Positions 11,101 to 20,561 are shown, numbered from the stretch's first letter. The stretch is 64,000 bases of DNA from Streptosporangium sp. NBC_01755 (GCF_035917995.1 NZ_CP109131.1:6262001-6326000); one strand, 5' to 3'. Made by a program: numbers and translations. Notes: generated by a model not told the origin, from the letters alone.

Positions 11101-11958
11101 ATGCCGCTGACTCCCGCCGATGTGCGGAACAAGCAATTCAGTACGACCCGCCTTCGGCCGGGTTACGACGAGGAAGAGGTAGATGCCTTCCTCGATGAGG
11201 TCGAGTCCGAGTTGGACCGTCTCATTCAGGAGAACGAGGAGCTCCGCGCCAAACTGGCGGAGTGCCTGCGGGGCAAGGTCCCCGGCGGGATGGGCATGGC
11301 CATGGCGCCCGCCCCCATTGCCGAGCCCAAGCCCGAGATGATGATGCAGCAGCCGGAGCCGATGCGCGCTCCCGAGCCGGTGCAGCATCAGCAGCCCGTT
11401 CCCGTCGGAATGGGAATGCCGCCGGCCGAGGACAACATGGACACCGCGGCACGCGTGCTCGCCCTCGCGCAGCAGACCGCGGACCAGGCCATCGCCGACG
11501 CCCGCCGGGAGGCGGACGAGACGGTGACCCGGGCGCGCCGCGAGGCCGACGACATCCTCGGCAAGGCGCGTCGCCAGGCCGAGCAGGTCATCGGTGACGC
11601 TCGTGCCCGAGCCGAGACGCTGGAGCGCGACGCGCAGGAGCGGCACCGCCAGGCCATGGGCTCGCTGGTGCAGACCCGTGACGAGCTCGAACGTAAGGTC
11701 GAGGAGCTCCGTAGTTTTGAGCGCGAGTACCGTAGCCGCCTGAAGCTGTATCTGGAGAACCAGCTGGCCGAGCTCAACGTGGCTGCCGAGAGCAGCGGCG
11801 GGTTCCCGATCGTGAGCGGGCCTCCGGCCATGTCCCACGCGGTGACCCCGGGTGGTCAGCCGACGCTCCAGAGTGCGCCCAACCCGTTCGGCGGCGACCC
11901 GTCGCAGCACTCGGGCGCCTTCCAGGGCGTTGACGGTCCGCACAACGACCGCCGCTAA
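11101..11958 (+). CDS. divIVA: DivIVA/Wag31 polar growth scaffold
   Basis: DivIVA is the coiled-coil protein that marks curved membranes at the pole and directs apical growth in actinobacteria. The N-terminal lipid-binding domain (MPLTPADVRNKQF...LRPGYDEEEVDAFLDEV) is intact. A Met/Pro/Gln-rich linker follows at about residues 58-110, and then a long Glu/Arg/Ala coiled coil at about 115-225. The C-terminal tail is Gly/Pro-rich. AAGGAGA precedes the ATG. Length is 285 residues. Confidence 0.95.
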   Translation: MPLTPADVRNKQFSTTRLRPGYDEEEVDAFLDEVESELDRLIQENEELRAKLAECLRGKVPGGMGMAMAPAPIAEPKPEMMMQQPEPMRAPEPVQHQQPVPVGMGMPPAEDNMDTAARVLALAQQTADQAIADARREADETVTRARREADDILGKARRQAEQVIGDARARAETLERDAQERHRQAMGSLVQTRDELERKVEELRSFEREYRSRLKLYLENQLAELNVAAESSGGFPIVSGPPAMSHAVTPGGQPTLQSAPNPFGGDPSQHSGAFQGVDGPHNDRR

Positions 11959-12001
11959 GGTGTCGGGTCACCCCCTTTGACCCGCATCCGGGAGTCTTTC
12001 T

Positions 12002-13861
12002 GTGATCCTTATCAGCGCCGGTTTGGTACTCACGGCCATCGTCCTGCTCATCGTGGGATTCGTGTTGGCCAAACCGTTTCTGGTCATGTGGTCGATCGCG
12101 GTCAGCGTGCTGTCCGCCGTCTTCCTGGTGATCGGGGCGTTGTTGCGGCGCCACGAGCTGTTCCCCGGTGCTCCCGCCGGGGCCGCTCCGCCCCTTCCCC
12201 CGAAGGGACCGATGCCGGCCGGGTCCGTCCCCGCGCCGCACGGCATGCCGAACCAGCCTTCCGCTCCACCGCACATGATGGCGCAGCACGGGATGCGGCA
12301 GCAGGTGCCCGCGGCCCCGACCCAGCCACGCCGCGGCCCGGTGGCCGGGCCGGCCACCGCCACCGCCGCGAGGCGGGGTGCCCTGGACGCCGAGGCGATC
12401 GTTCTGGTCGTCCCCGGCCGCAAGCGTTATCACATCGCGGGGTGCCGCCAGTTGGCCGGCAGGGATCATGAGGAACTCACCCACGAGGAGGCTCGTGAGG
12501 AGGGCTTCACGCCCTGCACCACCTGCCTGCCCGAACCCGCCGCCGGAACCCGGCCGTACCAGACCCCGCCAGGGGCGCGGGAGGCCGCCGAGCCCCTGAG
12601 CGCCTCCCGGGAGTCCGGGTCCTTCGACGGCGCCGGTGAGCCCGGCCCGCACGAGGCCACGGCCAGATTCACCGCCCCGTACCGGCCCGCGCGGCCCGCG
12701 GCCCCCTCCGGCGGGCAGCAGGCCCCCGGAACGCGGTCCGAATCCCAGCCCAGGCCGGACACTCCCGCCGCCAGGCGAGAGAGCACCGTGTCCCGGCAGG
12801 AGGCCGTGTCCCGCCACGAACCCCCGCGTTCCCCGCAGGAGCCCGTCACCCCGGCCCGGCCCTACATCCAGTCTCCCGAGCCGCAGGCACGGCCCCAGGA
12901 GCCCGTGAGCCCTCCGCTCCGCGCCGCGGAGCCGCCGACCCCCTCGGTGCCGATCCGGCTGCCGAAGATCCCCGAGATCCCGCACGCCGAGTCCGAGGCC
13001 ACCAGCTGGTTCAGCCGTGACGTGGTCGTCCAGGCGTCCAAGCCCAAGCCGGAGACCCCGGTGGCTCCGGCCAGGCCCGAGCCCGAGGCGGCGGAGCCCG
13101 CCAAGCCCGGACCGGCCGTGGGCGGCGCCTCCGCGAGCCGGGGAGGGGCGCCTGAGAGCGCCAAGCCGGAAACCGGCGAGGCCGAGCGCACCGGCCCCGG
13201 GGCCGTCGAGCCCGAGAACGCCGCGTCCGAGAACGCCGCGTCCGAGAACGCCGCGTCCGAGAACGCCGCGTCCGAGAACGCCGCGTCCGAGAACGCCGCG
13301 TCCGAGAACGCCCCGTCCGGGGCCGCCAAGGCCGGGGCGCAGGCGAAGGCCGAAGCCGGGCCCTCGGCGCCCGGGACCCGCCCAGGGGCCGAGACCGCCG
13401 GGCGAGACTCCGCCCCGTCGGAGCCGTCCCCCTCGGGCAAGTCCGGAGCTGCCGACTCAGGCTCCGCGGAGCCTGAGAGGTCCGAGGAGCCGGGCCCCCG
13501 AGAGGCATCGGATTCCGGGCGCCGGTCCACCGCCGATGGCACGACACCTGATCCGGTGGAGCCGGCCGAGACCGTACCCGGGCGCGCCGGGCAGGTAGCG
13601 GCCGACTCCACCTCGGCGGAGTCCGCAGCCGACCCCTCTCCCGAGAACCGTGATGCCGGCGACCCCGGGGCCGAGAAGCAAAAGGCGGGCGATGGGACTG
13701 TCATGGTCATCATCGGCACCCGTCGCTTTCATGACCCCGCCTGCCCTCTGATCAAGGGTGCGGGCGACGGCGGCACCGAGGTCATCTCCCTGGTCGAGGC
13801 CGAGGGAGCCGGCCTGATCAACTGCTCGATCTGCCTGAACGACCACCGGGACCAGAGCTGA
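12002..13861 (+). CDS. Membrane-anchored protein with two His/Cys modules and a long disordered linker
   Basis: No named family is recognised. The first 55 residues form two membrane segments. A first module near residues 138-180 reads RKRYHIAGCRQL...GFTPCTTCL, and a second at the extreme C-terminus reads TRRFHDPACPLI...GLINCSICL. Both follow the plan aromatic-H-x3-C ... C-x2-C, which suits a small zinc site like those ending some secreted nucleases. About 390 residues of Pro/Glu/Ala/Ser-rich sequence separate them, including a seven-fold pentapeptide repeat. GTG 12002 follows GGGAG. Position directly after divIVA suggests an envelope or polar role, but that is inference only. Confidence 0.75.
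   Translation: MILISAGLVLTAIVLLIVGFVLAKPFLVMWSIAVSVLSAVFLVIGALLRRHELFPGAPAGAAPPLPPKGPMPAGSVPAPHGMPNQPSAPPHMMAQHGMRQQVPAAPTQPRRGPVAGPATATAARRGALDAEAIVLVVPGRKRYHIAGCRQLAGRDHEELTHEEAREEGFTPCTTCLPEPAAGTRPYQTPPGAREAAEPLSASRESGSFDGAGEPGPHEATARFTAPYRPARPAAPSGGQQAPGTRSESQPRPDTPAARRESTVSRQEAVSRHEPPRSPQEPVTPARPYIQSPEPQARPQEPVSPPLRAAEPPTPSVPIRLPKIPEIPHAESEATSWFSRDVVVQASKPKPETPVAPARPEPEAAEPAKPGPAVGGASASRGGAPESAKPETGEAERTGPGAVEPENAASENAASENAASENAASENAASENAASENAPSGAAKAGAQAKAEAGPSAPGTRPGAETAGRDSAPSEPSPSGKSGAADSGSAEPERSEEPGPREASDSGRRSTADGTTPDPVEPAETVPGRAGQVAADSTSAESAADPSPENRDAGDPGAEKQKAGDGTVMVIIGTRRFHDPACPLIKGAGDGGTEVISLVEAEGAGLINCSICLNDHRDQS
13214..13318 (+). repeat. In-frame 15-bp tandem repeat (ENAAS)
   Basis: Seven 15-bp units (GAGAACGCCGCGTCC; the last has one change) encode repeated E-N-A-A-S in the disordered linker of the preceding gene. 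The unit length preserves the frame. Confidence 0.95.
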
Positions 13862-14040
13862 CACCTGGCGTGACCACCGCCCGCCTCGCTCACCGTTCAC
13901 CACGAGGAGTCGGGTGTGTCACGGTGCCCGCGGACCGCCGTCCGCGGGCCGGGTCCGCCGCTCCCGTGCGGTGACGGTCCTCTCCGGGCCGCGACGGACA
14001 CCGAGCACCACCTGAGGCGCCGGGTTGGCCCGGTGTGAAC

Positions 14041-14077
14041 CGGGACTGCCGGGCTCTCTGGGAGCCCGGCAGTCCCG
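14041..14077. terminator. Bidirectional stem-loop between convergent genes
   Basis: A perfect 16-bp stem (14041-14056 with 14062-14077) has a 5-nt loop. It lies between the convergent 12002-13861 gene and ileS. There is no U-run on either side, which is common for actinobacterial terminators. Position and stem strength are the only evidence. Confidence 0.75.
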
Positions 14078-14135
14078 TGACGCCGGAACGCTCCGCCGTC
14101 AGGCCGTCCCGTGACGCCGGAACCGCCGTCAGGCC
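14072..14135. repeat. ~30-bp tandem duplication across the ileS stop codon
   Basis: Two copies of GTCCCGTGACGCCGGAAC...CCGCCGTCAGGCC lie at 14072-14105 and 14106-14135. Copy 1 carries 4 extra bases. The ileS stop codon (complement of 14129-14131) lies in copy 2, and copy 1 lies just downstream of it on the minus strand. Confidence 0.85.
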
Positions 14136-17100
14136 GTGGCCGTCGCGCGACGGAGCTGGAAGGTCAGGCCCAGTTCGGCGTCGCTGTGAGCGGGAAGGCC
14201 GTCGGTGCCGCCCTCGGTGAGGGAGACGGCGAGGACCTCGTCGGCCACCGCCCGGCCCTGGGTCCGCAGGGCCTCGGCCAGGTCGGCGTCATCGGTGGAC
14301 CACCACACGTCGATCCGGTCGGAGATCGACAGGCCGGTGGACTTGCGGGTGTCCTGGAGCAGGCGGACGACGTCGCGGATCAGGCCCGAGCGGCGCAGCT
14401 CGTCGGTGATGGTCAGGTCGAGGGCGACGGTCTCGCCGGAGGCGGCCTCCACCGCCCAGCCGGACCTGGGCTGCTCGGTGACGATCACGTCGTCGGCGCC
14501 GATCTCCACCGCCCCCAGCTCGCCCGCGTCGACCAAGACCGCCGGGCCGGTACGGAGCGCGCGGGCGAGCTCCGCGGGGTCGGCGGCGGTGACGGCCGCG
14601 GCGACCAGCTTGGTCTGCGAGCCGAACCGCTTGCCCAGTGCCCGGAAGTTGGGCTTGACCGTGAAGGACACCAGGTCCGCCCCGATCCCGGACAGGTCCT
14701 CCAGCCCCTTGACGTTGAGCTCGTCGGCGATCAGCTCACGCAGCTCGGGGGGGAGCGCGGCCCAGCCGGGGGCGCCGACCAGGGCGCGACCGAGCGGCTG
14801 GCGGGTCTTCACCCCGCTGGAGGCGCGGGCCGAGCGGCCCAGCTCCACCAGACGGCGGACCAGGGCCATCCGCTCCGACAGCTTCTCGTCCAGCAGCTCG
14901 TCGTCGACCTCGGGCCAGGTGGCCAGGTGGACCGAGGTGGGGGCGTCGGCGTCGCGCAGCACGTCCCAGACGTAGTCGGTGGTGAACGGCACCACCGGCG
15001 CCATCAGCCGGGTGACGGTCTCCAGGCACTCGTAGAGCGTGGCGAACGCCGCGGTGTCACCGGCCCAGAACCGGCGGCGGGAGCGTCGCACGTACCAGTT
15101 GGACAGGTCGTCGAGGAACTCCGCGAGGCGCCGCCCGACGCGGGCGGTGTCGAAGACGTCCATCGAGGCGGTGACCTCGGCCACGGTCCGGTGCAGCTCG
15201 GCGAGGGCCCAGCGGTCGATCAACGGGCGCTGGGCGTACGCGGGAGCCTCGGCGAGCCGGGACGGAGACCAGGACTCGGCGCCTGCGTACAGGGTGAAGA
15301 AGGAGGTGGTGTTCCAGTAGGTGAGCAGGACCTTGCGGACGATCTCCTCAAGGGCGCCGTGCCCGACTCTGCGGGCCGCCCACGGCGAGCCGGAACAGGC
15401 CATGTACCAGCGCAGCGCGTCCGCGCCGTGCTGGTCCATCAGCGGCATCGGCTGGAGCACGTTGCCCAGGTGCTTGCTCATCTTGCGGCCGTCCTCGGCC
15501 AGGATCAGGCCGAGACAGAGCACGTTCTCGTACGAGGACCTGTCGAAGACGAGCGTGCCGACCGCCATCAGCGAGTAGAACCAGCCGCGGGTCTGGTCGG
15601 TGGCCTCGCAGATGAACTGCGCCGGGTAGGCCTTCTCGAGCATCTCCTCGTTGTGGTGCGGCGCCCCCCACTGGGCGAACGGCATCGAGCCCGAGTCGTA
15701 CCAGGCGTCGATCACGTCGGGAACCCGCCTGGCCTCGGCCCCGCAGGTGGGGCAGGACAGTGTGACGTCGTCCACGTAGGGGCGGTGCGGGTCGAGCGCG
15801 GAGACGTCCTGGCCGGACAGCCGGCTCAGCTCCTCCAGCGAGCCGACGCAGGTGACGTGCGACTCGTCGGCGGTGCAGATCCACAGCGGCAGCGGGGTGC
15901 CCCAGTAGCGCGAGCGCGACAGTGACCAGTCGACGTTGTTGCGCAGCCACTCGCCGAAGCGGCCCCACTTGATCGTCCCGGGGTACCAGTTGGTCTTCTC
16001 GTTCTCGGCGAGGAGCCGGTCCTTGATCGCGGTGGTGCGGATGTACCAGGCGGGCAGGGCGTAGTAGAGCAGCGCGGTGTGGCAGCGCCAGCAGTGCGGG
16101 TAGCTGTGCTCGAAGTGGCCGCCCCGGTAGAGCAGGCCGCGCGTCCGCAGGTCGGCCGTGAGCCCCTCGTCGGCGTCCTTGAAGAACTGGCCGCCGACCT
16201 GGGGCACGCTGCCGAGGAACCGGCCGTCGGGTCCGATCGGGTTGACCACGGGCAGCCCGTACCGCTTGCAGGTCGTCATGTCGTCGGCGCCAAAGGCGGG
16301 CGCCTGGTGGACCAGGCCGGTGCCGTCCTCGGTGGTGACGTAGTAGCCGAGCACCACGTAGTGCGCGCCGGGGATGTCGACCAGGTCGAAGGGGCGCGAG
16401 TAGGTGGTGTGCTCCAGCTCGGCGCCCTGGAAGGAGGCCAGGATCTCGGCGCCCTCGCCCAGCGCGGAGACGACCAGCGGCTCGGCCACCACCAGGACCT
16501 CGTCGGATCCCGCGGGACGCGCCGCGACGTAGGTCACGTCGGGATGCACGGCCACGGCGGTGTTGGAGACCAGCGTCCAGGGCGTGGTGGTCCAGATCAG
16601 CAGCGAGGCGCCGAGGTCGGCCAGCGGCCCTGAGGTGGCGGGCATGCGGACGTGGACCGACGGGCTGGTGACGGTCTCGTAGCCGCCCGGCTGGCCCAGC
16701 TCGTGATCGGACAGGCCGGTGCCGCAGCGGGGACAGTAGGGGGTGATGCGGAAGTCGCGGGAGAGTAGATCCTTGTCAAAGATGACCTTGAGCGACCACC
16801 AGACGGACTCCACGTAGGCCGGGTCCATCGTGCGGTAGGCCTGGGACAGGTCGATCCAGTACCCCATCCGCTCGGTCATCTCCTCGAAGGCGTCCACGTG
16901 CCGCAGCACGGACTCGCGGCACCTGGCGTTGAACTCGGCGACGCCGTACGCCTCGATGTCCTTCTTGCCGGAGAGCCCGAGGGTTTTCTCGACGGCGACC
17001 TCGACGGGCAGTCCGTGACAGTCCCAGCCCGCCTTGCGGGGCACGCTGTAGCCCCGCATCGACTTGTAGCGGGGGAAGACGTCCTTGAAGACACGGGCCT

Positions 17101-17287
17101 CGACGTGGTGGACGCCGGGCATGCCGTTGGCGGTGGGCGGGCCCTCGTAGAAGACCCAGGTGGGGCCGTCGGCGTTCTGCTCGACCGAGCGCTCGAAGAT
17201 CTTGCCGTCCCGCCAGCGGCCGAGCACCTCGTGCTCAAGCGCGGGAAGGTCGACCTGCGCAGGAAGAGGGCGGAAATAGGCGGACAT
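14129..17287 (-). CDS. ileS: Isoleucyl-tRNA synthetase
   Basis: IleRS charges tRNA-Ile. At about 1052 residues with KMSKHLGN (KMSKS-type loop) and the N-terminal PTANGMPGVHHVEARVFKD (HIGH-type loop), it is the long class I form. The anticodon-binding C-terminal domain includes two Cys pairs in the editing/insert region (CPRCGTG, CPTCGAE). The frame continues to a GTG at 17305, but that codon overlaps the Shine-Dalgarno sequence. ATG 17287 (MSAYFRPLP) is the logical start, 11 nt after GGAGG. Expression is probably controlled by the T-box leader upstream. The gene is convergent with the divIVA-side cluster. Confidence 0.97.
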   Translation of the reverse strand: MSAYFRPLPAQVDLPALEHEVLGRWRDGKIFERSVEQNADGPTWVFYEGPPTANGMPGVHHVEARVFKDVFPRYKSMRGYSVPRKAGWDCHGLPVEVAVEKTLGLSGKKDIEAYGVAEFNARCRESVLRHVDAFEEMTERMGYWIDLSQAYRTMDPAYVESVWWSLKVIFDKDLLSRDFRITPYCPRCGTGLSDHELGQPGGYETVTSPSVHVRMPATSGPLADLGASLLIWTTTPWTLVSNTAVAVHPDVTYVAARPAGSDEVLVVAEPLVVSALGEGAEILASFQGAELEHTTYSRPFDLVDIPGAHYVVLGYYVTTEDGTGLVHQAPAFGADDMTTCKRYGLPVVNPIGPDGRFLGSVPQVGGQFFKDADEGLTADLRTRGLLYRGGHFEHSYPHCWRCHTALLYYALPAWYIRTTAIKDRLLAENEKTNWYPGTIKWGRFGEWLRNNVDWSLSRSRYWGTPLPLWICTADESHVTCVGSLEELSRLSGQDVSALDPHRPYVDDVTLSCPTCGAEARRVPDVIDAWYDSGSMPFAQWGAPHHNEEMLEKAYPAQFICEATDQTRGWFYSLMAVGTLVFDRSSYENVLCLGLILAEDGRKMSKHLGNVLQPMPLMDQHGADALRWYMACSGSPWAARRVGHGALEEIVRKVLLTYWNTTSFFTLYAGAESWSPSRLAEAPAYAQRPLIDRWALAELHRTVAEVTASMDVFDTARVGRRLAEFLDDLSNWYVRRSRRRFWAGDTAAFATLYECLETVTRLMAPVVPFTTDYVWDVLRDADAPTSVHLATWPEVDDELLDEKLSERMALVRRLVELGRSARASSGVKTRQPLGRALVGAPGWAALPPELRELIADELNVKGLEDLSGIGADLVSFTVKPNFRALGKRFGSQTKLVAAAVTAADPAELARALRTGPAVLVDAGELGAVEIGADDVIVTEQPRSGWAVEAASGETVALDLTITDELRRSGLIRDVVRLLQDTRKSTGLSISDRIDVWWSTDDADLAEALRTQGRAVADEVLAVSLTEGGTDGLPAHSDAELGLTFQLRRATATA

Positions 17288-17540
17288 GATGGGCTGGACC
17301 TCCACGCTGGAACCGGCTGCGGCGTGGAGGGACGAGGCCGCCTGGGCCCCGCGGTACCACCCTCCTTGGCCTTCGCATGCGAGAAGGCCCTCTTCCTTTG
17401 GTCTGCTGCCGGGTCTACTTGGCCGTCACGGCCGTTCTTCCGGCGGCTCCGGGGTGATCTTCCCTCCGCGCCTCGCCCCGGGCTCGCACCGTCCCCGGGT
17501 CGCTCGTGCGAGGGGGTGCAGAGGTGGCTGTCCCCATCAA
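17288..17540 (-). promoter_or_regulatory. T-box leader (tRNA-Ile-sensing, translational) of ileS
   Basis: Read on the minus strand, the conserved T-box element AGGGTGGTACCGCG (complement of 17350-17363) follows a GC-rich stem III hairpin (GGCCTTC...GAAGGCC). An AUC triplet, an Ile codon, lies at 17458-17456 in AAGAUCACC and is the candidate specifier. Downstream, CCTCCACGC (17330-17322) can pair perfectly over 9 bp with GCGTGGAGG (17307-17299), which holds the GGAGG of ileS. This is the layout of actinobacterial T-boxes that regulate translation by hiding the ribosome-binding site. The 5' boundary is approximate. Confidence 0.9.
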
Positions 17541-17746
17541 CGCCGTGCAGGCTCAAACGATAACGCACCCGCCTGCCGGAAGCTTCCCCATATCAGAAGC
17601 GGCTGGGCGGAATCAGGGGGAAGTGACCGGATGTTACTGGATTGGCAAACAGTGCGGCGGGTCGTTTGTCGTTCTGTTACGAGAGACCTAGGCTGCCCGC
17701 ACCGTTTACCACATTGGATACGGTCCGATCGAGCAAGGAGGTCGCC

Positions 17747-18166
17747 ATGGCCGCGACCGTGCGCGCAGACAACAGTGCGGCAGCGCCGTCATCCGACGGA
17801 GCCGTCGTCACCTGGTCCGCCGGGGAACTCGCGGAGGTCCGCGGGCGGCTGGCCGCGGAGAGCCGCGAGCTCACCGAGGAGATCGCCAAGGCCGAGATAG
17901 AGATCGCGTCAAGCGACGTTACCGACGGTGCCGGCGACGACCAGGCCGACGCCGGGGCGCGGACGTATGAACGTGAGCGCGAAATCGCCCTTACCCTGAA
18001 CTCGCGCGACCTGGTCGCGCAGAACGAGCGAGCGATCGCCCGGATCGACGCGGGGACCTACGGAGTGTGCGAATCGTGCCATCAGCCGATCGGAAAGGAG
18101 CGCCTTCAGGCGTTTCCGAGGGCGACGCTGTGCGTGGCCTGCAAGCAGCGGGAGGAGCGCCGCTGA
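17747..18166 (+). CDS. DksA/TraR-type zinc finger protein
   Basis: This is a 139-residue protein with an N-terminal helical hairpin (about residues 25-95, Glu/Arg/Ala-rich) and a C-terminal C4 zinc finger (CESC at about residue 108, CVAC at about residue 129). Together these define the DksA/TraR family, whose members bind RNA polymerase through the secondary channel. Actinobacterial members are poorly characterised. ATG 17747 is preceded by AAGGAGG at good spacing; an earlier in-frame start at 17642 has none. It is divergent from ileS and lies directly upstream of lspA. Confidence 0.88.
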   Translation: MAATVRADNSAAAPSSDGAVVTWSAGELAEVRGRLAAESRELTEEIAKAEIEIASSDVTDGAGDDQADAGARTYEREREIALTLNSRDLVAQNERAIARIDAGTYGVCESCHQPIGKERLQAFPRATLCVACKQREERR

Positions 18167-18756
18167 CCGGCGACACCGAGGACGGGGCGGTCTCGGCCGC
18201 CCCGCTCGCTGCGCGGCGGATCGCCGTGCTCGCGGTGATCGTCCCCATCGTCTACGCCCTCGACCTCGCCACGAAGACCCTTGTGCTGAAGACCCTGGAG
18301 GGCAGGGAACCCATCGTGGTCATCCCCGACGTGCTCCAGTTCCGGGTGATCTTCAATTCCGGTGCCGCCTTCGGCCTCGGCACCGGAATGACGATCGTCT
18401 TCACCTGTGTCGCGGCCGCCGTCGTGGTGGCGATCCTGCGCACCGCGCGCAACCTGCGCAGCCTGCCCTGGGCGATCACGCTGAGCCTGCTGCTCGGCGG
18501 GGCGCTCGGCAACCTCACCGACCGGATCTTCCGCTGGCCCTCGGGCTTCGGCTCCGGCAGGCCCGCACCGCTGCAGGGACACGTGGTCGACTTCGTGGAG
18601 ACCTTTCCCGGCCACTTCCCGGTCTGGAACATCGCCGACTCGGCGATCGTCTGCGGCGGCATCCTGGCGGTCATCCTCGCCTGGCGGGGCTACCAGATCG
18701 ACGGCACGCGCGACACGGGAGCCAAGAAGGAAGCGAAGGAGAACGACAATGGCTGA
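18130..18756 (+). CDS. lspA: Lipoprotein signal peptidase LspA
   Basis: LspA is the aspartic membrane peptidase that removes signal peptides from prolipoproteins. Four membrane segments are visible. The catalytic motifs are NLTDRIF (first Asp) and NIADSAIV (second Asp), with [10 protein letters not shown] upstream. The start is unclear. GTG 18067 and GTG 18130 are in frame but overlap dksA deeply. A CTG at 18163 overlaps the dksA stop (CTGA) and has GGAGG 7 nt upstream, and it would begin LTGDTEDG. The coordinates use GTG 18130. Length is then 208 residues, of which about the first 20 may be untranslated. Confidence 0.92.
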   Translation: MRGLQAAGGAPLTGDTEDGAVSAAPLAARRIAVLAVIVPIVYALDLATKTLVLKTLEGREPIVVIPDVLQFRVIFNSGAAFGLGTGMTIVFTCVAAAVVVAILRTARNLRSLPWAITLSLLLGGALGNLTDRIFRWPSGFGSGRPAPLQGHVVDFVETFPGHFPVWNIADSAIVCGGILAVILAWRGYQIDGTRDTGAKKEAKENDNG

Positions 18757-19678
18757 TCGGCGGAGTCTCCCCGTCCCCGACGGGCTGGAGGGCGAGCGCC
18801 TCGACGCCGCCCTGTCGCGCCTGTTCGGCCTCTCCCGCACCCGGGCGGCCGAACTGATCGTCGCCGGTGACGTGCTGGTGGACGGCTCGACCGCGGCCAA
18901 GTCCGACCGGCTCCACGGGGGCGCGTGGCTGGAGGTCACCCTCCCGCCGCCGCCCACCACGCCGATGCCGGTGGCCGAACCCGTGCCAGGCATGCACATC
19001 GTGTACGAGGACGACGACATCGTCGTCGTCAACAAGCCCGTCGGCGTGGCCGCCCACCCGACCACCGGCTGGACCGGCCCCACCGTGATCGGCGGCCTGC
19101 TCGGCGCCGGCCACCGGGTGGCCACCAGCGGCGCGGCCGAACGCCAGGGCATCGTGCACCGGCTGGACGCCAACACCACCGGCGCGATGGTCATCGCCAA
19201 GAGCGAGCACGCCTACTCCCACCTGAAGCGGGCCTTCAAGGAGCGCACCGTCGACAAGCGCTACCACGCGCTGGTCCAGGGCCACCCCGACCCGCACCGC
19301 GGCACCGTGGACGCGCCGATCGACCGCCACCCCGTCGGGGACGGCCGCTGGGCGGTCGTGGCGGGGGGCAAGGAGTCGGTCACCCACTACGACACGATCG
19401 AGGCCTTCCGCGCGGCGTCGCTGCTGGACATCAAACTGGAGACGGGCCGGACCCACCAGATCCGGGTCCACATGTCGGCGCTGCGCCACCCGTGCGTCGG
19501 CGACATGCTGTACGGGGCCGACCCGACCCTGGCCGCGCGGCTGGGCGTGAGCCGGCAGTGGCTGCACGCGGTCTCCCTGGCCTTCGAGCACCCCAGCACC
19601 GGCGAGTGGGTCTCCTTCACCACGGCCTACCCCGAGGACCTCGCCCACGCCCTGACGGTCGTCGCCGCCGAGTCCTAG
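18749..19678 (+). CDS. RluA/RluD family RNA pseudouridine synthase
   Basis: An N-terminal S4 RNA-binding domain ([20 protein letters not shown], residues 12-75) is followed by the RluA-type synthase domain. The catalytic motif [14 protein letters not shown] carries Asp at about residue 140, and the later [11 protein letters not shown] segment is typical. By homology it isomerises uridines in 23S rRNA. The ATG overlaps the lspA stop by 8 bp, the standard lspA-rluD pairing. Length is 309 residues. Confidence 0.94.
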   Translation: MADRRSLPVPDGLEGERLDAALSRLFGLSRTRAAELIVAGDVLVDGSTAAKSDRLHGGAWLEVTLPPPPTTPMPVAEPVPGMHIVYEDDDIVVVNKPVGVAAHPTTGWTGPTVIGGLLGAGHRVATSGAAERQGIVHRLDANTTGAMVIAKSEHAYSHLKRAFKERTVDKRYHALVQGHPDPHRGTVDAPIDRHPVGDGRWAVVAGGKESVTHYDTIEAFRAASLLDIKLETGRTHQIRVHMSALRHPCVGDMLYGADPTLAARLGVSRQWLHAVSLAFEHPSTGEWVSFTTAYPEDLAHALTVVAAES

Positions 19679-19681
19679 CGC

Positions 19682-19707
19682 GGTCGGCCGGTCCTTCCGG
19701 CCGGACC
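19682..19707 (+). terminator. Stem-loop after the pseudouridine synthase
   Basis: A GC-rich imperfect hairpin (GGTCGGCCGG / CCGGCCGGACC around TCCTT) starts 4 bp after the rluD-type stop codon. It has no T-run. It would separate this operon from the converging kinase remnant. Confidence 0.6.
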
Positions 19708-19746
19708 CGGCCCTCCCACGGCGGGCATGCCTTCGCGCCGGTGGCC

Positions 19747-20193
19747 CTACCGGCGTGTCCGGCCGTTGCCGGGTTCACAGCGAGGGAGCGACCCTGCGGG
19801 GTTTCGTGCGGGCTCGCCGGCCCGGCGGATTACTTCGCGGCGATCAACATCGGTCGCCGGCAGCGGACCGTCCTCCCTGATCACCGCTCCCAGCGTGCGG
19901 GAGTCGACCAGCTGCATGACGATCCAGGGGCGCCCGTGCTCCTCGATCACGTCGTACACCGTGGCGACCCCCGGATGCCCGATCCGCCCGGCGGCCCGGG
20001 CCTCCCTGAGCGTCCGCACGGTGAACACCTCGCGCTCGGGATCGGTGAGGTCGGGGGAGGGGATGACCTCCTTGACCGCCACATCGCGGCCCAGCACCTC
20101 GTCCCGTGCCCGCCAGACCGTCCCCATGCCCCCTCGGCCGATACGTTCGAGCAGGCGGTAGCGGGCTCCGATGATCCCCTGAGAATCGGTCAT
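19747..20193 (-). pseudogene. Truncated Ser/Thr protein kinase (N-lobe only)
   Basis: ATG 20193 opens MTDSQGIIGARYRLLERIGRGGMGTVW, a standard Hanks-kinase N-lobe. The ATP-binding lysine is in DVAVKEV, and the region up to WIVMQLVDSRTLGAVI matches the two intact kinases nearby. After GPLPATD the sequence changes to unrelated Arg-rich residues and stops. No HRD or DFG motif follows, so it cannot be a working kinase. The truncation point falls about 110 residues in, and the missing part is not found elsewhere in the window. It lies downstream of azlD on the same strand. Confidence 0.8.
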
Positions 20194-20249
20194 GCGCCGA
20201 CGCCTACCCAGGATCGACCACGGCATTCGGAACGGGTCACACGGGCTCC

Positions 20250-20561
20250 TCAGCTCAGGACATGACGCAACGCGGCGGTGACGACGGCCGCCGCCGCGAG
20301 GACCACCAGGAACGGTGCGCGCAGCAGCAACGCCACCACGGCCGCGCCCATTCCCACGGTGCGCGGCCAGTCCAGATGCAGAGCCTGCCCGTGCCCGAAG
20401 GTCTGCACGGTGATCAGCGCCGCCAGCAGGGCCACCGGGATCAGCGTAGCGAAGCGCTGCACCCCCGGGTGGTCGAGGATCCGGCGCGGTGCCGACAGCC
20501 CGGCGAGCTTCAGCGCGTAGCAGGCCGCGCAGGTGGCGACGATCGCCCACCAGATGGTCAC
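20250..20561 (-). CDS. azlD: AzlD-type branched-chain amino acid export subunit
   Basis: This is a small 103-residue hydrophobic protein with three to four membrane segments. AzlD is the small partner of AzlC; together they export branched-chain amino acids and analogues. The GTG start at 20561 overlaps the azlC stop codon by 4 bp (GTGA), so the two are translationally coupled, which supports the pairing. Conserved LLRAPFLVVLAAAAVVTAALR at the C-terminus is typical. Confidence 0.85.
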   Translation of the reverse strand: MTIWWAIVATCAACYALKLAGLSAPRRILDHPGVQRFATLIPVALLAALITVQTFGHGQALHLDWPRTVGMGAAVVALLLRAPFLVVLAAAAVVTAALRHVLS

